Shown piece after piece: positions 20,120 to 31,157 of a stretch of DNA of 64,000 nt. The stretch is from Aphidius gifuensis (taxonomy: Eukaryota; Arthropoda; Insecta; Hymenoptera; Braconidae), in assembly GCF_014905175.1 (NCBI RefSeq), contig NC_057789.1, positions 18,154,496 through 18,218,495 of the forward strand, given 5' to 3'. Under the pieces are notes generated by a model that was not told the origin of the DNA, searched no databases, and saw nothing but the letters and a program-made list of their open reading frames with translations. Position 1 is the stretch's first letter. Each line of letters opens with the position of its first letter. A program made the translations under genes and the position numbers.

Positions 20120-21243
20120 TTTTCATTATTTTCCACTCAAGGACAAAATCTGTTATTATTAATACAAATTAAAACGACTTTTCTTCTAAGAATATAAACT
20201 TGACATTTGATAATATTTTTTTTCGAGGTGCCATGTAATTGTAAATAAACAATTGCATGACACCTCCAAAAAATAATCCTTTACAAATAATTATTTTCTT
20301 ATATTTGAAGAAAAAAATGTGGGCTTATAATAGCAGAGTGGGAAAAAGATATAGTCAAGTCCCCCAAGGTGCACCCTGAGTGTTCCGTAGGATTTTTTAT
20401 TTTTTTTTTTGTTGTTTGATTTGTTTTTTCATTTTGTTGTAAAATAAATGACTTTTTTTTTCGTTTTGTTTTATTTTCTAATGGTGTTCATTTCTGTTGT
20501 TTAATAAAAAAAAATAAACGACCGAAAAATTTCAAAAAAATAACGTAAAGTCTACAGATGAAGAGATTGGGCCCTATCGAAAAATGGAAATATTAAATCT
20601 AATAAGGCCCAAAAATTAAAAATAAATACGATGATTGCTTTTGGAAAAAAAAAACATGAATTTCATTTAACATCAACTAATTCGGTTCGGCGGTTCAAAA
20701 AATTTCTTGCAAAAACAAATTCTGACACTACATTTTGTTTAATAAAAAAAAAAATAAACGACCAAAAAACTTCAAAAAAATATCGTAGAGTCTACAGATG
20801 AAACGTCGTCGATTGAATCATTGCCGGATCCGATCCGTCAATATTTGAAATTAAGCCCTGTAGAAAAATGGCACTATCACAACTGATAAGGGGCAAAAAT
20901 TGAAAATAAATACGATGATTGCTTTTGGGAAAAAAAATGGAACCTAATGGGCTTCATAGAAGCCAATTCGATTCATAACTTTTATTTTTATCGCGAAATA
21001 ACAAAAAGTCACACGAAAAGTGAAAACATAAGTGTCCTACGGAACACTAATTTTCATTATTTTTCACTCAAGGACAAAATCTGTTATTATTAATACAAAT
21101 TAACCTACGACTTTTCTTCTAAGAATAAAAACGAATCATTTGATAATATTTTTTTTTGAGATGCCATGTAATTGTTAATAAACAATTATTAATAATTATT
21201 TTCTTATATTTGAAGAAAAAAACGTGGGCAAAGTGGGAAAAAA
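20120..21243. repeat. ~200-bp direct repeats flanking a repeat element
   Basis: The stretch from TTTCATTATTTTCCACTCAA to GTGGGAAAAA (20120-20347) reappears, slightly diverged, at 21051-21243, on either side of the 286-type element. The left copy contains a 42-base hairpin (GAGGTGCCATGTAATTG/CAATTGCATGACACCTC). Weak inverted similarity between about 19960-20030 and 21340-21420 (GAGCTCACGACTTTCTTT against AAAGAAAGTCGTGAGCTT) suggests an older terminal-inverted-repeat element enclosing everything. Confidence 0.7.
20349..21048 (+). mobile_element. Complete copy of the 286-bp-repeat element
   Basis: The outer left segment TAGTCAAGTCCCCCAAGGTG leads to AGTGTTCCGTAGGA (20379-20392). The interior holds two diverged 286-bp-type units and the end-specific GGCTTCATAGAAGCC stem-loop segment. 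The right terminus TCCTACGGAACACT (21035-21048) is an exact inverted match. At 0.7 kb it is the best reference copy here. It encodes no transposase, so it depends on an enzyme from elsewhere. Confidence 0.8.
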
Positions 21244-21469
21244 TTATAAAAAATTGTTTATTAATGTTTGCAAGTCACCTCAAACAGCTGTTAATATTTA
21301 TTCATAAATATTGTTAATTTCAATAATTTTATTTTTCATTTTTGAAAAGAAAGTCGTGAGCTTCTAAACCAATAAATACAGATTGTAGGAATCATACTTC
21401 AATAATGATTTGAAAAAAAAAATTGGTTACTACAAAATTTTAGTTAACAAATTAAAAAAACGTTGTTAT

Positions 21470-22330
21470 TGTTGATTATGTACAAATTTCGATTTCTTTA
21501 ATACAGTAAAAATATAAAATTAAACAAATTAATATTTAAAAATGATTTTTTTTTTTTTTTGTGAGTGTGTGAGTATGTAAATGACGACCAATGAAATGAC
21601 TGGTCAATTTATTAACACAACAATAACACAACAAAATTTAAAGTGTCAAACCTCAATATTTTTTTTTTTTTCAAATTATGTTGTTACATAAATACCGATT
21701 TTACCGATCGAGCGAGCAAGGTAAAGAAGGTTTGCAGTTATTACGACGCGAGTCGTTCTAAAAAAATATAAAAAACCGAATTAACAATCTAGGCATTGAA
21801 AAACTTTTGAACAAATCAACGTAGAAAAATTTTATAAAGCTCAAAAAATTCTTAATTAAATTTCTGAGAGCCACACTGTTTACGAACAAACCGTTAAAGT
21901 CAATCCTTTATGGTTATTTTTCCATGATAAGATAGATGCTGCATAGTACTTATTGTTATAATTAATTGTTAATAACTTATTAATTTGGGCTCGGTGCGAT
22001 TTTTATCAAGAGAGTGTGGTTCTCGCTATTCGAAAAACTAACAATTTGAGACTAAATTGAAGTTTTTAAGTTCAATTTTTCAAGAGTTATACGAAATCTA
22101 AAAAAACGTTAAATTAGTTTTTTCGTTAATTAACAAATATCTAACAATCGTAAATTGTTATTTTTCAATTAAATAGATTTTTCAATTTTAAGTATTCTGG
22201 CAAAAAATCGCATCCATGATTTGTTTTTAGTTTTCTTAACAATTCGTCTTAAAAATTTATCAACAATCTTCTTTTGTTAATAATAAATTAATAAAAAATT
22301 GCGAAAACTTCTATCATAGATATTATAGAA
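21470..22330. other. No gene recognised
   Basis: AT-rich DNA between the direct-repeat region and the gypsy integrase. The basic, broken frame nearest the integrase (FWKTLRKDVDNYVKN at about 22347) belongs to it. Nothing else is identifiable. Confidence 0.5.
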
Positions 22331-22339
22331 TTTCTGAAA

Positions 22340-23105
22340 ATTATTTTTGGAAAACTCTACGTAAAGATGTAGACAATTATGTTAAAAACCGCATGTTTGA
22401 CCGCATTTGTCAAAGAAATAAGGTCAACCGACATCCTACTAGAATAGAGCCTATGATTATAACTGATATTCCAAAAAATTTCAATGATAAAATTGCAATG
22501 GATATTTGTAGACCGTTTCCTCTAACAAATCAAGGTTACAAATATGTCCTTACATTACAAGATTGTTTAACTAAATATTTTGTTAGTATTCCAATATACT
22601 TTACACAGCTACCGTCATAGACAACTTTTTAAATTATTATATGAGTTACTTCGGAGTACCTCGTAATATATTAACTGACAGAGGAACGAACCCTACAAGT
22701 GATCTAATGAAAAATTTTTAAAAATCACTTGGTTTTAAACATATAACAACAACAAGCTTCCATCGATCCTCAAAGCAATTGCAGTTTAGAAAGAAGTCTT
22801 GAAAGATTATTTACGCCATTTTTCGAATGAAAATGCGGACAATTGGGACACGAAGATTCATCTAGCCAATCTGTACTGTAACACATCGAAACATATTCCA
22901 GCTGAACGAAGATTAATAAAACGTTGATAGAAAGCAAAATGCGTAAAAGTAAAAAAAGAGCTAAAGAACAATATGATAGAATGACGAATCCACAAGATTT
23001 GTTTGGCTACGTACAGGATGTGTTTCAAATAAGAAAACAAATGCGTTAAATTTACCATTCGAAGGACCATATCAGATAATTAAAAAAACATCTGGAACTA
23101 ATTAT
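22340..23105 (+). pseudogene. pol: Ty3/gypsy integrase fragment (mdg1/412-like)
   Basis: WKTLRKDVDNYVKNRMF and CQRNKVNRHPTRIEPMIITD form the zinc-finger and linker region. KIAMDICRPFPLTNQGYKYV and LTLQDCLTKYF give the catalytic-core start with the first Asp (MDI). In other frames YYMSYFGVPRNILTDRGTNP carries the second Asp, KHITTTSFHRSS is next, and YCNTSKHIPAER and LPFEGPYQIIKKTSGTNY (the GPY/F module) close it. Stops and frameshifts are numerous. Opposite strand from, and probably a different family to, the pol fragment at 17241-18760. Confidence 0.82.
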
Positions 23106-23125
23106 TAAATACAAACAAAAAAAAA

Positions 23126-23835
23126 AGATAGTCAAGTTTCCCAAGGTGCACCCTAAGTGTTCCGTAGGATTTTTTATTTTTTTTCTTGCTGTTAACAAAA
23201 ATATTGTAAAAAAACAGTTTGTAACACTGCATATCGTTGAATAAAAAAAAAATAAAACGACCGAAAAATTTGAAAAAAATATCGTAGAGTCTGCAGATAA
23301 AGCGTCGTCATTTAAAACATTGCCGGAATTGATCGGTCAATATTTAGAAATGGGCCATGTCCAAAAATGGGCATATTAAATCTAATAAGGCTCAAAAAGT
23401 TTGAAAAAATATCATGTCTGTTTTTGGAAAAAAAAAAAACCTAAATTTGTTTTAACATCGACTAATTCGGTTCAGCGGTTTGAAAAATATTGTAAAAAAA
23501 CGGTTTGTGACACTACATATCGTTGTAAAAAAAAAAAAATAAACGACCGAAAAATTTGAAAAAAATATCGTAGAGTCTACAGATGAACGTCGTCGATTAA
23601 AACATTGCTGAAATTGATCGGTCAATATTTGGAATTGGGCCATGTCCAACAACGGGCGTATTAAATCTATCAAGGCCTCAAAATTGGAAATAAATATGAC
23701 GATTGCTTTTGGCTAAAAAAAATAAAGAAAATGAGCATCTCACAAGTCAATTCGATTCAGGTCTTCACGTTTTATCTCGAAATAACAAAAAGTCACAGAA
23801 AAGCGAAAACATAAGTGTCACAGGCACTCTTTTTA
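23126..23835 (+). mobile_element. 286-bp-repeat element, subfamily B, two units
   Basis: Starts with TAGTCAAGTTTCCCAAGGTG and AGTGTTCCGTAGGA at 23156-23169. Two units follow in which the usual CATCAACTAATTCGGTTCGG is CATCGACTAATTCGGTTCAG and the GGATCC block is GGAATTGATCGGTCAATATT. The right end is degraded (AGTGTCACAGGCACTC). It abuts the gypsy integrase remnant. Confidence 0.75.
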
Positions 23836-24080
23836 TAGTAAAAAATGTTCTACAATGTTTTCGAATATTCTCAAATATTACGTCGGATTTTTCCATAATC
23901 TGGATTATTCTCGGAATCTTGATAATTATTTTGAAAGATATCGATAAATTGAAAATTCTTGATTTTTCAGATAAATCTGCTTTGAACTTTTTCGATTTCT
24001 CCAGAACATCTTTTTGATCTGAACAGATCTTTTTTCATCTTTCCAGAAAATTTTTAATTTCTACTGAACAAATCTTGTGC

Positions 24081-24107
24081 TATATAAAGCCTGAGAGAGA
24101 TTCAGTT
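24081..24107 (+). promoter_or_regulatory. Candidate core promoter (TATA box and initiator)
   Basis: TATATAAAG at 24081-24089 is followed by the arthropod-type initiator TCAGTT at 24102-24107; the spacing from TATA to the initiator A is 23 bases, a little shorter than usual. A short ORF begins 44 bases downstream. No other support. Confidence 0.35.
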
Positions 24108-24150
24108 TCATATTGTTTTTGATAATGCGAGTATCTAAAAAAAACTAGAA

Positions 24151-24361
24151 ATGGGTTCTGAACAGTGTCTCAAATTTATTCAAATTATGGAGCAAGCATT
24201 TGCAATAATTCGAACAACAGAACAAATTGAAAATTGGTTAAAATTTAAAGTAAAAAATATTCGGCTCTCGAATAAAGAAAGGTGAGAAGGTGATTCAAAC
24301 AGCGATTTCTAAACTTAGATCATTAAGTGAAAAATTTAAAAGACAAATACGTCTTTCATAA
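24151..24361 (+). pseudogene. Small ORF behind a TATA/initiator pair (44 aa, ~69 with one frameshift)
   Basis: ATG at 24151 gives MGSEQCLKFIQIMEQAFAII, then RTTEQIENWLKF, and a stop at 24283-24285. A plus-one shift at that point would continue with EKVIQTAISKLRSLSEKFKR and a stop at 24361. The protein would be helical and basic toward its C-terminus; no domain is recognised. The clean start behind a promoter-like sequence is unusual in this window. It may be a remnant of an element's own gene. The following 24370-25079 contains no recognised gene. Confidence 0.3.
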
Positions 24362-25079
24362 AAGATGAAAGATGAAAAACGTGCTGGAATAAAGTGAATG
24401 ATAAAGTGATGATTGATAAAGTCTTTAGACATCTTTCTTTATAAAATGATTCTATTAACCCACACCACTACACAGCACTGTACACAACTGTACACAACAA
24501 AAAATAATAAATTATTTCATTAACGTATGTAAAAAGTTCTATTATAATTAAACTATTGGATGAGAAAATAATAGTACAGCTTAAATGATGACTATTTTTA
24601 CAAATTGGTCAATGAGTTCGTCTGGAATATATGAAAGTATGCCAATATGGAGAATAATGTCAACTAGGTTTCCCAGATTAATTTCATGCGTTTCACATAA
24701 TGGAAAATGATAAGAGAAAGATGTTTGTGATATTGAGTGATGTTAAGATATTTGTGTGATTGTTATCTCGTAATTACTGTATTTGTTATTTCATTTTTGC
24801 AAGCTATAAATCGATCTATCTTTTTTCCTGGCACTTTATGATGTTTCTTCAAACCTGTCAAAACCCTTCTCCTCAACATATCATGTAATGGTCTACTATC
24901 GCATTTTTTTATTATTATTTTTCAAGATTTTTCAAATAAAATATACCCAATTATTATTCGTTAGTTGTGACCAATAAATATTAATAAAATCGTGAGATTG
25001 CATAGCATGTTGACATTTCTTTTATAAGATTGCAAGATTGTTCTGGACTCATCGCAAGTATCCATCGCATAATTTTGTT

Positions 25080-25738
25080 AGTGTTCCGTAGGACACTTAT
25101 GTTTTCACTTTTCGTGTGACTTTTTGTTATTTCGCGATAAAAATAAAAGTTATGAATCGAATTGGCTTCTATGAAGCCCATTAGGTCCCATGTTTTTCCC
25201 AAAAGCAATGATCATATTTATTTTAAATCTTTGGCCCTTATCAGATGTGATAGTGCCATTTTTCGACAGTACCCAATTTCAAATATTGACGGACCGGATC
25301 CGGCAATGATTCAATCGACGACGCTTCATCTGTAGACTCTACGATATTTTTTCAAAGTTCTTTGGTCGTTTATTTTTTCTTTTATTAAACAAAATGTAGT
25401 GTCATCATCATGTTTATTTTTAATTTTTGGGCCTTATCAGATGTAATAGTGCCATTTTTCGACAGTACCCAATTTCAAATATTGACGGATCGGATCCGGC
25501 TATTGCCAATAGAATTATTATTCAATTATTATTCAATTGCTATTGAATTATTATTCAATCGACGACGCTTCATCTGTATACTCTACGATATTTTTTTGAA
25601 GTTCTTTGGTCGTTTATTTTTTCTTTCATTAAACAACAGAAATAAACAACATTAAAATGAAAAAACAAATCAAACAACAAAGAAAAAAAAAAAAATTCTA
25701 CGGATACCTTAGGGTACACCTTGGGGGACTTGACTATA
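25080..25738 (-). mobile_element. 286-bp-repeat element, subfamily A, two units, reversed
   Basis: AGTGTTCCGTAGGA at 25080-25093 opens the end-specific segment (AAAAGTTATGAATCGAATTGG and GGCTTCTATGAAGCC), then two GATCCGGCAAT-bearing units in reverse. The far end is degraded (TTCTACGGATACCTTAGGGT) before ACACCTTGGGGGACTTGACT at 25716-25735. A 60-bp ATTATTCAATTG simple expansion sits inside the second unit near 25510. Confidence 0.78.
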
Positions 25739-25892
25739 TTTTTTTTTTTTTTTGAAGGAAAAAGGTTGATTGTTTTATAGAATCAATACAAAAATAAAAT
25801 TTTATTATCTCCACGATAATAATAAAGTATACTTCAATAAATTCGTCAAGAGTTGAAGTTGAATAGAGGTTAGTTTTGTGTCGTGTATATCG

Positions 25893-25936
25893 GGTTAACT
25901 CCGACGTTCTTCTATGAGTCAATTCATTTTTTTTTA
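25893..25936 (-). mobile_element. Fragment of the tRNA-like palindromic element
   Basis: GTTAACTCCGACGTTCTTCT, then ATGAGTCAATTCATTTTTTT, is the reverse complement of the outer left segment of the tRNA-like element (compare 5568-5610). The tRNA-like core is absent. Confidence 0.7.
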
Positions 25937-25939
25937 AAT

Positions 25940-26690
25940 AGTATTGTCATATATCATGTCTTTTTCTGGAAAAAAAAAAACCTAAATTTGTTTTAACATC
26001 GACTAATTCGGTTTAGCGGTTCAAAAAATATTGTAAAAAAACAGTTTGTGCCACTACATATCGTCGAATAAAAAAAAAAAAAACAACCGAAAAATTTCAA
26101 TTTTCTTTTTGCAATTTATAATTCATCCATTTTTCTTTACTGTTTTTCCCAATGGCACGTGCACTAATGAAATAATTAATTGGAATAATTTTCATTAGTG
26201 CACGTGCTTATACACTGATCTTTTTATTTTAGTTTTCTATTAACTTAACTTAAATTTATTCTTCCTCATTCATTCATTTTTCAATTAATTAATAGAAAAA
26301 GAAATAATAAGACCGAGAAATCTTGAATTTGTTTTATAATCGACTAATTCGGTTTAGCGGTTCAAAAAATATTGTAAAAAAACAGTTTGGGACACTACAT
26401 ATCGTTGAATAAAAAAAAAAATAAACGACCGAAAAATTTGAAAAAAATATCGTAGAGTCTACGGATTAAGCGTCGTCGATTAAAACATTGCCGGAATTAA
26501 TCGGTCAATATTTGAAATTGGGCCCTGTTGAAAAAAGAAAATATTAAATCTAAAACCCAAAATTGAAAATAAAAGAGACGATTGCTTTTGGGCAAAACAA
26601 TTAAATAAAATGAGCATCTCAGAAGCCAATTAGAACTTCAGAACTTTACATTTTATCTCGAAATAACAAAAAGTCACTTCTGCGCTTATC
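25940..26690 (+). mobile_element. Subfamily B repeat element split by an inverted-repeat insertion
   Basis: A partial subfamily B unit (25940-26097, with CATCGACTAATTCGGTTTAG) is interrupted in its A tract, and another begins at 26327 (ATCGACTAATTCGGTTTAG) and runs to the end-specific segment near 26600-26680. The interruption is the left arm of the large inverted repeat at 26098-26960. Confidence 0.65.
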
Positions 26691-26960
26691 TGCAGTCTCC
26701 TTCTGTGAAGTGATCTCTCGGGCCCTATATCAAGATTCCTCTCGGTCTTATTATTTCTTTTTCTATTAATTAATTGAAAAATAAATGAATGAGGAAGAAT
26801 AAATTTAAGTTAAGTTAATAGAAAACTAAAATAAAAAGATCAGTGTATAAGCACGTGCACTAATGAAAATTATTTCAATTAATTATTTCATTAGTGCACG
26901 TACCATTGGGAAAAACAGTAAAGAAAAATGGATGAATTATAAATTGCAAAAAGAAAATTG
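26098..26960. repeat. Large inverted repeat with ~229-bp arms
   Basis: The left arm (26098-26326) and right arm (26730-26960) are nearly identical reverse complements, from CAATTTTCTTTTTGCAATTT outward to GACCGAG..ATCTTGA inward, enclosing a 403-bp spacer made of one repeat unit. Each arm itself holds a ~53-base hairpin (GCACGTGCACTAATGAAATA against TATTTTCATTAGTGCACGTG-type sequence). Such near-identity implies recent inverted duplication or gene conversion. Confidence 0.88.
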
Positions 26961-27329
26961 AATAGAAAATTAAAAAGAAAAAAAAAATATGTACTTACTT
27001 CGTTTACTAAATTCAATAAATACTTGGACGTGGAACCATGATTAGAAGTTAAACGAAAAGATTGAATTTAAGAATAAGGTTGCAGGCAAGGATGCTGGTT
27101 GAAACGAAAAAAAATTTTTCGAAAGAAAATCAGGTGGATTGAGAATTTTTCCACTCGAGAGAACAAAAGTTTTTTTTGAAAAAAAAAACCAGAAACTGTA
27201 ATATAGCACCATTTTTTCGTTTTATCCAATAAGAAAATTCGATGGTGTTGCTCGAGGTGGATCTAGTGGAAAATGTTTGCATTATGAAAAAAAAAAAAAA
27301 TTGATAAAATATAATTTTATATTTTTTTG
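26961..27329. other. No gene recognised
   Basis: A-rich DNA between the large inverted repeat and the next repeat element. Frames on the minus strand are phenylalanine and lysine runs. Confidence 0.5.
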
Positions 27330-28190
27330 GTGTTCCGTAGGACACGTATGTTTTCGCTTTTCTGTGACTTTTTGTTATTTTGAGAGTCCTGAATCGAAAT
27401 GGCTTGTGAGATGATCATTTTCTTTATTTTTTTTGGCCAAAAGCAATGATCATATTTATTTCCAATTTTAGGGCCTTATTGGATTTAATATGCCCATTTT
27501 TGGACATGGCCCAATTCCAAATATTGACGGATCAATTCCGGTAATGAGACGACGCTTCATCTGTAGACTCTACGATATTTTTTTTTAATTTTTCCGTCGT
27601 TTATTTTTTTTTTTATTCAACGATATGTAGTGTCACTAATTGTTTTTTCGCGATATCTTTTGAACCGCTGAACCGAATTAGTTGATGTTGAAACAAATTT
27701 AGGTTTTTTTTTTTTTCCAAAAACAGACATGATATTTTTTTTTATACTTTTTGGGCCTTATTAGAATTAATATGCCCATTTTTGGACATGGCCCAATTCC
27801 AAATATTGACCGATCAATTCCGGCAATGTTTTACTCGAGGACGCTTCATCTGTAGACTCTGAGATATTTTTTTCAAATTTTTCGGTTGTTTTTTTTTTTT
27901 ATTCAACGATATGTAGTGTCACAAACTGTTTTTTTACAATATTTTTTGAACCGCTAAACCGAATTAGTCGATGTTGAAACAAATTTAGGTTTTTTTTTTT
28001 TCCAAAAACAGATATGATATTTTTTTTTACTTTTTGGGCCTTATTAGATTTAATATTCCCATTTTTGGACATGGCCCAATTCCAAATATTGACCAATCAA
28101 GTCCGGCAATGTTTTAATCGACGACGCTTCATCTGTAGACTCTAAGATATTTTTTTCAAATTTTTCGGTCGTTTATTTTTCGAAAAAAAA
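27330..28190 (-). mobile_element. Subfamily B repeat element, three units, reversed
   Basis: GTGTTCCGTAGGA at 27331 opens the end segment; three reverse units follow, at about 27430-27640, 27640-27900 and 27900-28190, each with ATTGACSRATCAAKTCCGGYA and CCGAATTAGTYGATGTTGAA blocks and a GTAGACTCTRMGATATTTTT junction. The left terminus is missing. Confidence 0.8.
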
Positions 28191-28205
28191 ATTTAAAGTT
28201 TGTCT

Positions 28206-28386
28206 TCAGCGATTCTCAAGAGTGTTTATTGTATTTTTTTCTTATATAAAAAGGTGAGTTTAAATTTTAAGTTTTTATAACAATATTTTTCATCATTTGA
28301 GTTCGAATATGCAGAAAAACTTGTTTACATTTTTTAAAATTATTTCATTATATTTTGATCTTTTTTGTTTTTTGTTTATTTTACAG
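28206..28386 (+). promoter_or_regulatory. Possible 5' exon and intron of Polinton copy 2 PolB
   Basis: A consensus donor AAAAG|GTGAGT (intron from 28254) pairs with an acceptor TTTATTTTACAG (ending 28386), a 133-base intron with a pyrimidine-rich 3' end. A TCAGC initiator-like site is at about 28206. TATATAAAAAG (28243-28253) directly before the donor could instead be a TATA box, so the two readings compete. PolB-related sequence begins downstream. Confidence 0.3.
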
Positions 28387-28747
28387 ATAAATTTTTTGTT
28401 CAATAATATTTAAAATTGATAGACTAGATTCACCTGAAAAAAAAATTCTCTCGAGCATATGCTCAGCTTAAAGAAAATCCGAACGCTTTGGAACATTTCT
28501 GAAATTCAAGATTACATAAGACGTTTCAATAGATCATTGGGTGGTCTCACAGGATCCAGAAAGAAAACGACTGGTGCAACAGTTCCATTGTTGACTACTT
28601 AGAAATGTAAATTAGAGCATTTGCAAAAAAAAGGCCGTATATTTGATGAGTCTACAATACACCAAACCATGCTGATGCAAGAATCGAACGGAGTGACTTA
28701 GAAAGTTCTTTTAAAAACCGAATGTGAACTGAGATGATTATTAATAT

Positions 28748-29397
28748 TGTTACGTGACAGGTTTAATTTTATTTTTTTATAATAAAATAAACAAGTCAGT
28801 AGACAATATTTTAAAGTCCTCTATTTAGTTATTCCCAACCGGGTAACAGGATAAGAGGTAAATGTGCGTAGTTTATTTTTAAAGATGTTAGAGGTGAATT
28901 TAAAAAAGGTTTTTAAGGCGTTGTCAATCTAGATGGTCGACCTTGTAGATGGAAAATGTCTTGATGATAATCACTTGATAATAAAAATGGCGTAAATGTT
29001 AATTAATTTAACAACACAAATTAAAGTAAAACTATTTATTTATTGTATAAATTACATGATTTAAAATATATGCCGAAAGAAAGGTAGATGTTACCTTTAT
29101 AATTAACTAATTCACGAGAGCAATTGTTTCCGAAAATACGTAGGTTTTTATAGAACTCGTAACAATAATATTTTGTGGTAGGAAAATCCAATAATTATAA
29201 ACGGTTCTCATAATAATCAGCAATTAATTATTGCTGACTTTATTTAGCTTTGGTTCAACGGACTCACAATATTGTATGTTTCAGCAAAATGAAAAGAAAA
29301 GAATTTATTAATTTGACAAAATGTTGAAATTTTAATTTATATTTGAAATATTGAATTACATTGTGAAAATCGTAATTGCAAAAGCGAGTACGTCACA
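28748..29397 (+). mobile_element. Solo LTR, 650 bp, with 4-bp target duplication
   Basis: Begins TGTTACGTGACAGG and ends GCGAGTACGTCACA; flanked on both sides by ATAT (28744-28747 and 29398-29401), the preferred target of many insect gypsy elements. Contains GTTATTCCCAACCGGGTAAC. Removing it joins readable frames on either side, in the N-terminal region of PolB. Related to the older LTR at 7646-8585. Confidence 0.8.
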
Positions 29398-29569
29398 ATA
29401 TATTACATAAAAATTTAGATTCATTTCTTGAAGATGCAAAAGCGATGTTGACTTATGACGCATCAGTAAAGTGAAAAGATTTTAGTGAGGGGGCGCTATA
29501 ATTTTTTTATTTAACATGCGTTTGTGACTCCAAAACGTCGCCCGGTATTGCGATTAAAAAACAACCTGA

Positions 29570-29742
29570 AAAAATGGATTGACGCATAGAAAGACGTCGA
29601 AGTTAACTTGATGAAACTTAGAAAAAATAAGAAGCCTTGTGGTAGACCGTTTCAAGGCGTTTGCCCGGAAAGCAAAAGACCCGGGTTCGATTCCGAACTT
29701 CATTACTTTTTCTAAGTTTCTGGTTTTTTTTTTTTTTTTTTT
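29570..29742 (+). mobile_element. tRNA-like palindromic element, copy B
   Basis: The same outer segment (ATTGACGCATAGAAAGACGT) and left arm GAAACTTAGAAAAAATAA as copy A, with a decayed tRNA-like core (anticodon stem TTTGC/GCAAA and GGGTTCGATTCC kept; D-arm and acceptor 3' side damaged) and the right arm CTTTTTCTAAGTTTC. It ends in a T run. Inserted in the PolB N-terminal region. Confidence 0.78.
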
Positions 29743-30829
29743 CTCAAGAATTAAGTTACTTTAACAAATTGAAAATTACAAGCCAAAATTGTAACAAGAA
29801 GAAATAGAAATTGAGACAAAATATTTTAGTCATGGATGTATGGAAATATTGCAATTATCAAATCTTGATGTATTCTTGATGTATTCATATCTTGAATATC
29901 AAATTTATCAAATAACTTCGGGATACTTCAGGCTGATCTAGGAGAGAAAAAAATCCGTGGTTCAGGCTGGATTTTGCATGAAATTTTACATTTGGAAATA
30001 AATATATTCGACTATGTACTTTAACGTGGTGGTTCATCAACTTTTATTGAAAAAGATTATAAAAGAAAATCAGTTGTAAAAGTTTTGAATTATAAAGATT
30101 CACTCATATAAAGATATTGCTTTATTTGGAGTGTGTTAGCTGCCATGCACATCTAAACAGGGTCACCTCATATAAAAAATACAAGAATGATTTAAATATA
30201 GATGGAATAACATTTCCAATGAGTTGGTATTAAATCAAAAAATTCAAAAAAAATAAGAATTTGAAAATGAATGTATTGGATTGTTCGATCATTTAAGTAT
30301 TAATGATGTATCTATCTGAATCAGCAGATGAAGAAGGAGATGATGGAAGAAGATAGGATGGTGAAGATTATGATGAATATTATTTTAATAATATTACAAA
30401 TAAAAGAAAACTTGGTGAAGAATTCTCAAACAATCACTTTGCCTACATTAAAAATTTATCTAGGTTAATTAGTGCCCAAGTTTCAGCATATAATGGTAAA
30501 AAATTTATATGTGATCGTTGTTTATTATATTTCCATTCTCAAAAATCAATCAACTCTCACAATTCGCCATGTAGAGAGAAAAACCAATATGCAATGGTGA
30601 TGCCAACAAAAAAAAACAATTTTTTAAACTTTAAAAATTACAAATACCAGCTTTATGCTGACCTGGAAAGTATATTAGAAAAAGTGACAGATAATTCTAA
30701 TAATTCGTTGAGAAAAACAATTAAACAAAAACATATTCCAAACAGTGTAGCATATTATGTTAAATGTTCTTATGTATAAACGCTCTCTAAATTTAAATTA
30801 AAAACAGACAAAAATTACATTAAATTAAT

Positions 30830-31157
30830 TGTAGCGAGATAGAAATATTTGATGTCTCCCACCACACTGACATGTCATGTGACGTAGTCAGTGAGGTGTT
30901 TTAGCCACCACGCCAAACGGTGTGTCCGAACTATATTTATAAAGTTGTATTGGTGATGTGGCTATGCCACCTCACAACCAGTAATATATATATATTGTGT
31001 CTTGTTGAATTATCATGTTAAATAGTCTACTTGTTAAATAAATTGTTTTATTATTTTTAAATATTAAAAATAAATTTCGTGTCTTTGTTTGAAATTATTA
31101 TTTGAAATTAAATTAAATGTAAAATAGTAAAGTGAGGAAAAGTGAGCTGTAGTCACA
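30830..31157 (+). mobile_element. Probable second solo LTR, 328 bp
   Basis: Starts TGTAGCGAGATAG, ends GCTGTAGTCACA, contains TATTTATAAAG and AATAAA signals, and interrupts PolB between IKLI and NEFIKEHV. The flanking bases TAAT and GAAT match at three of four positions, so a target duplication is possible but imperfect. Different family from the 650-bp LTR. Confidence 0.55.
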
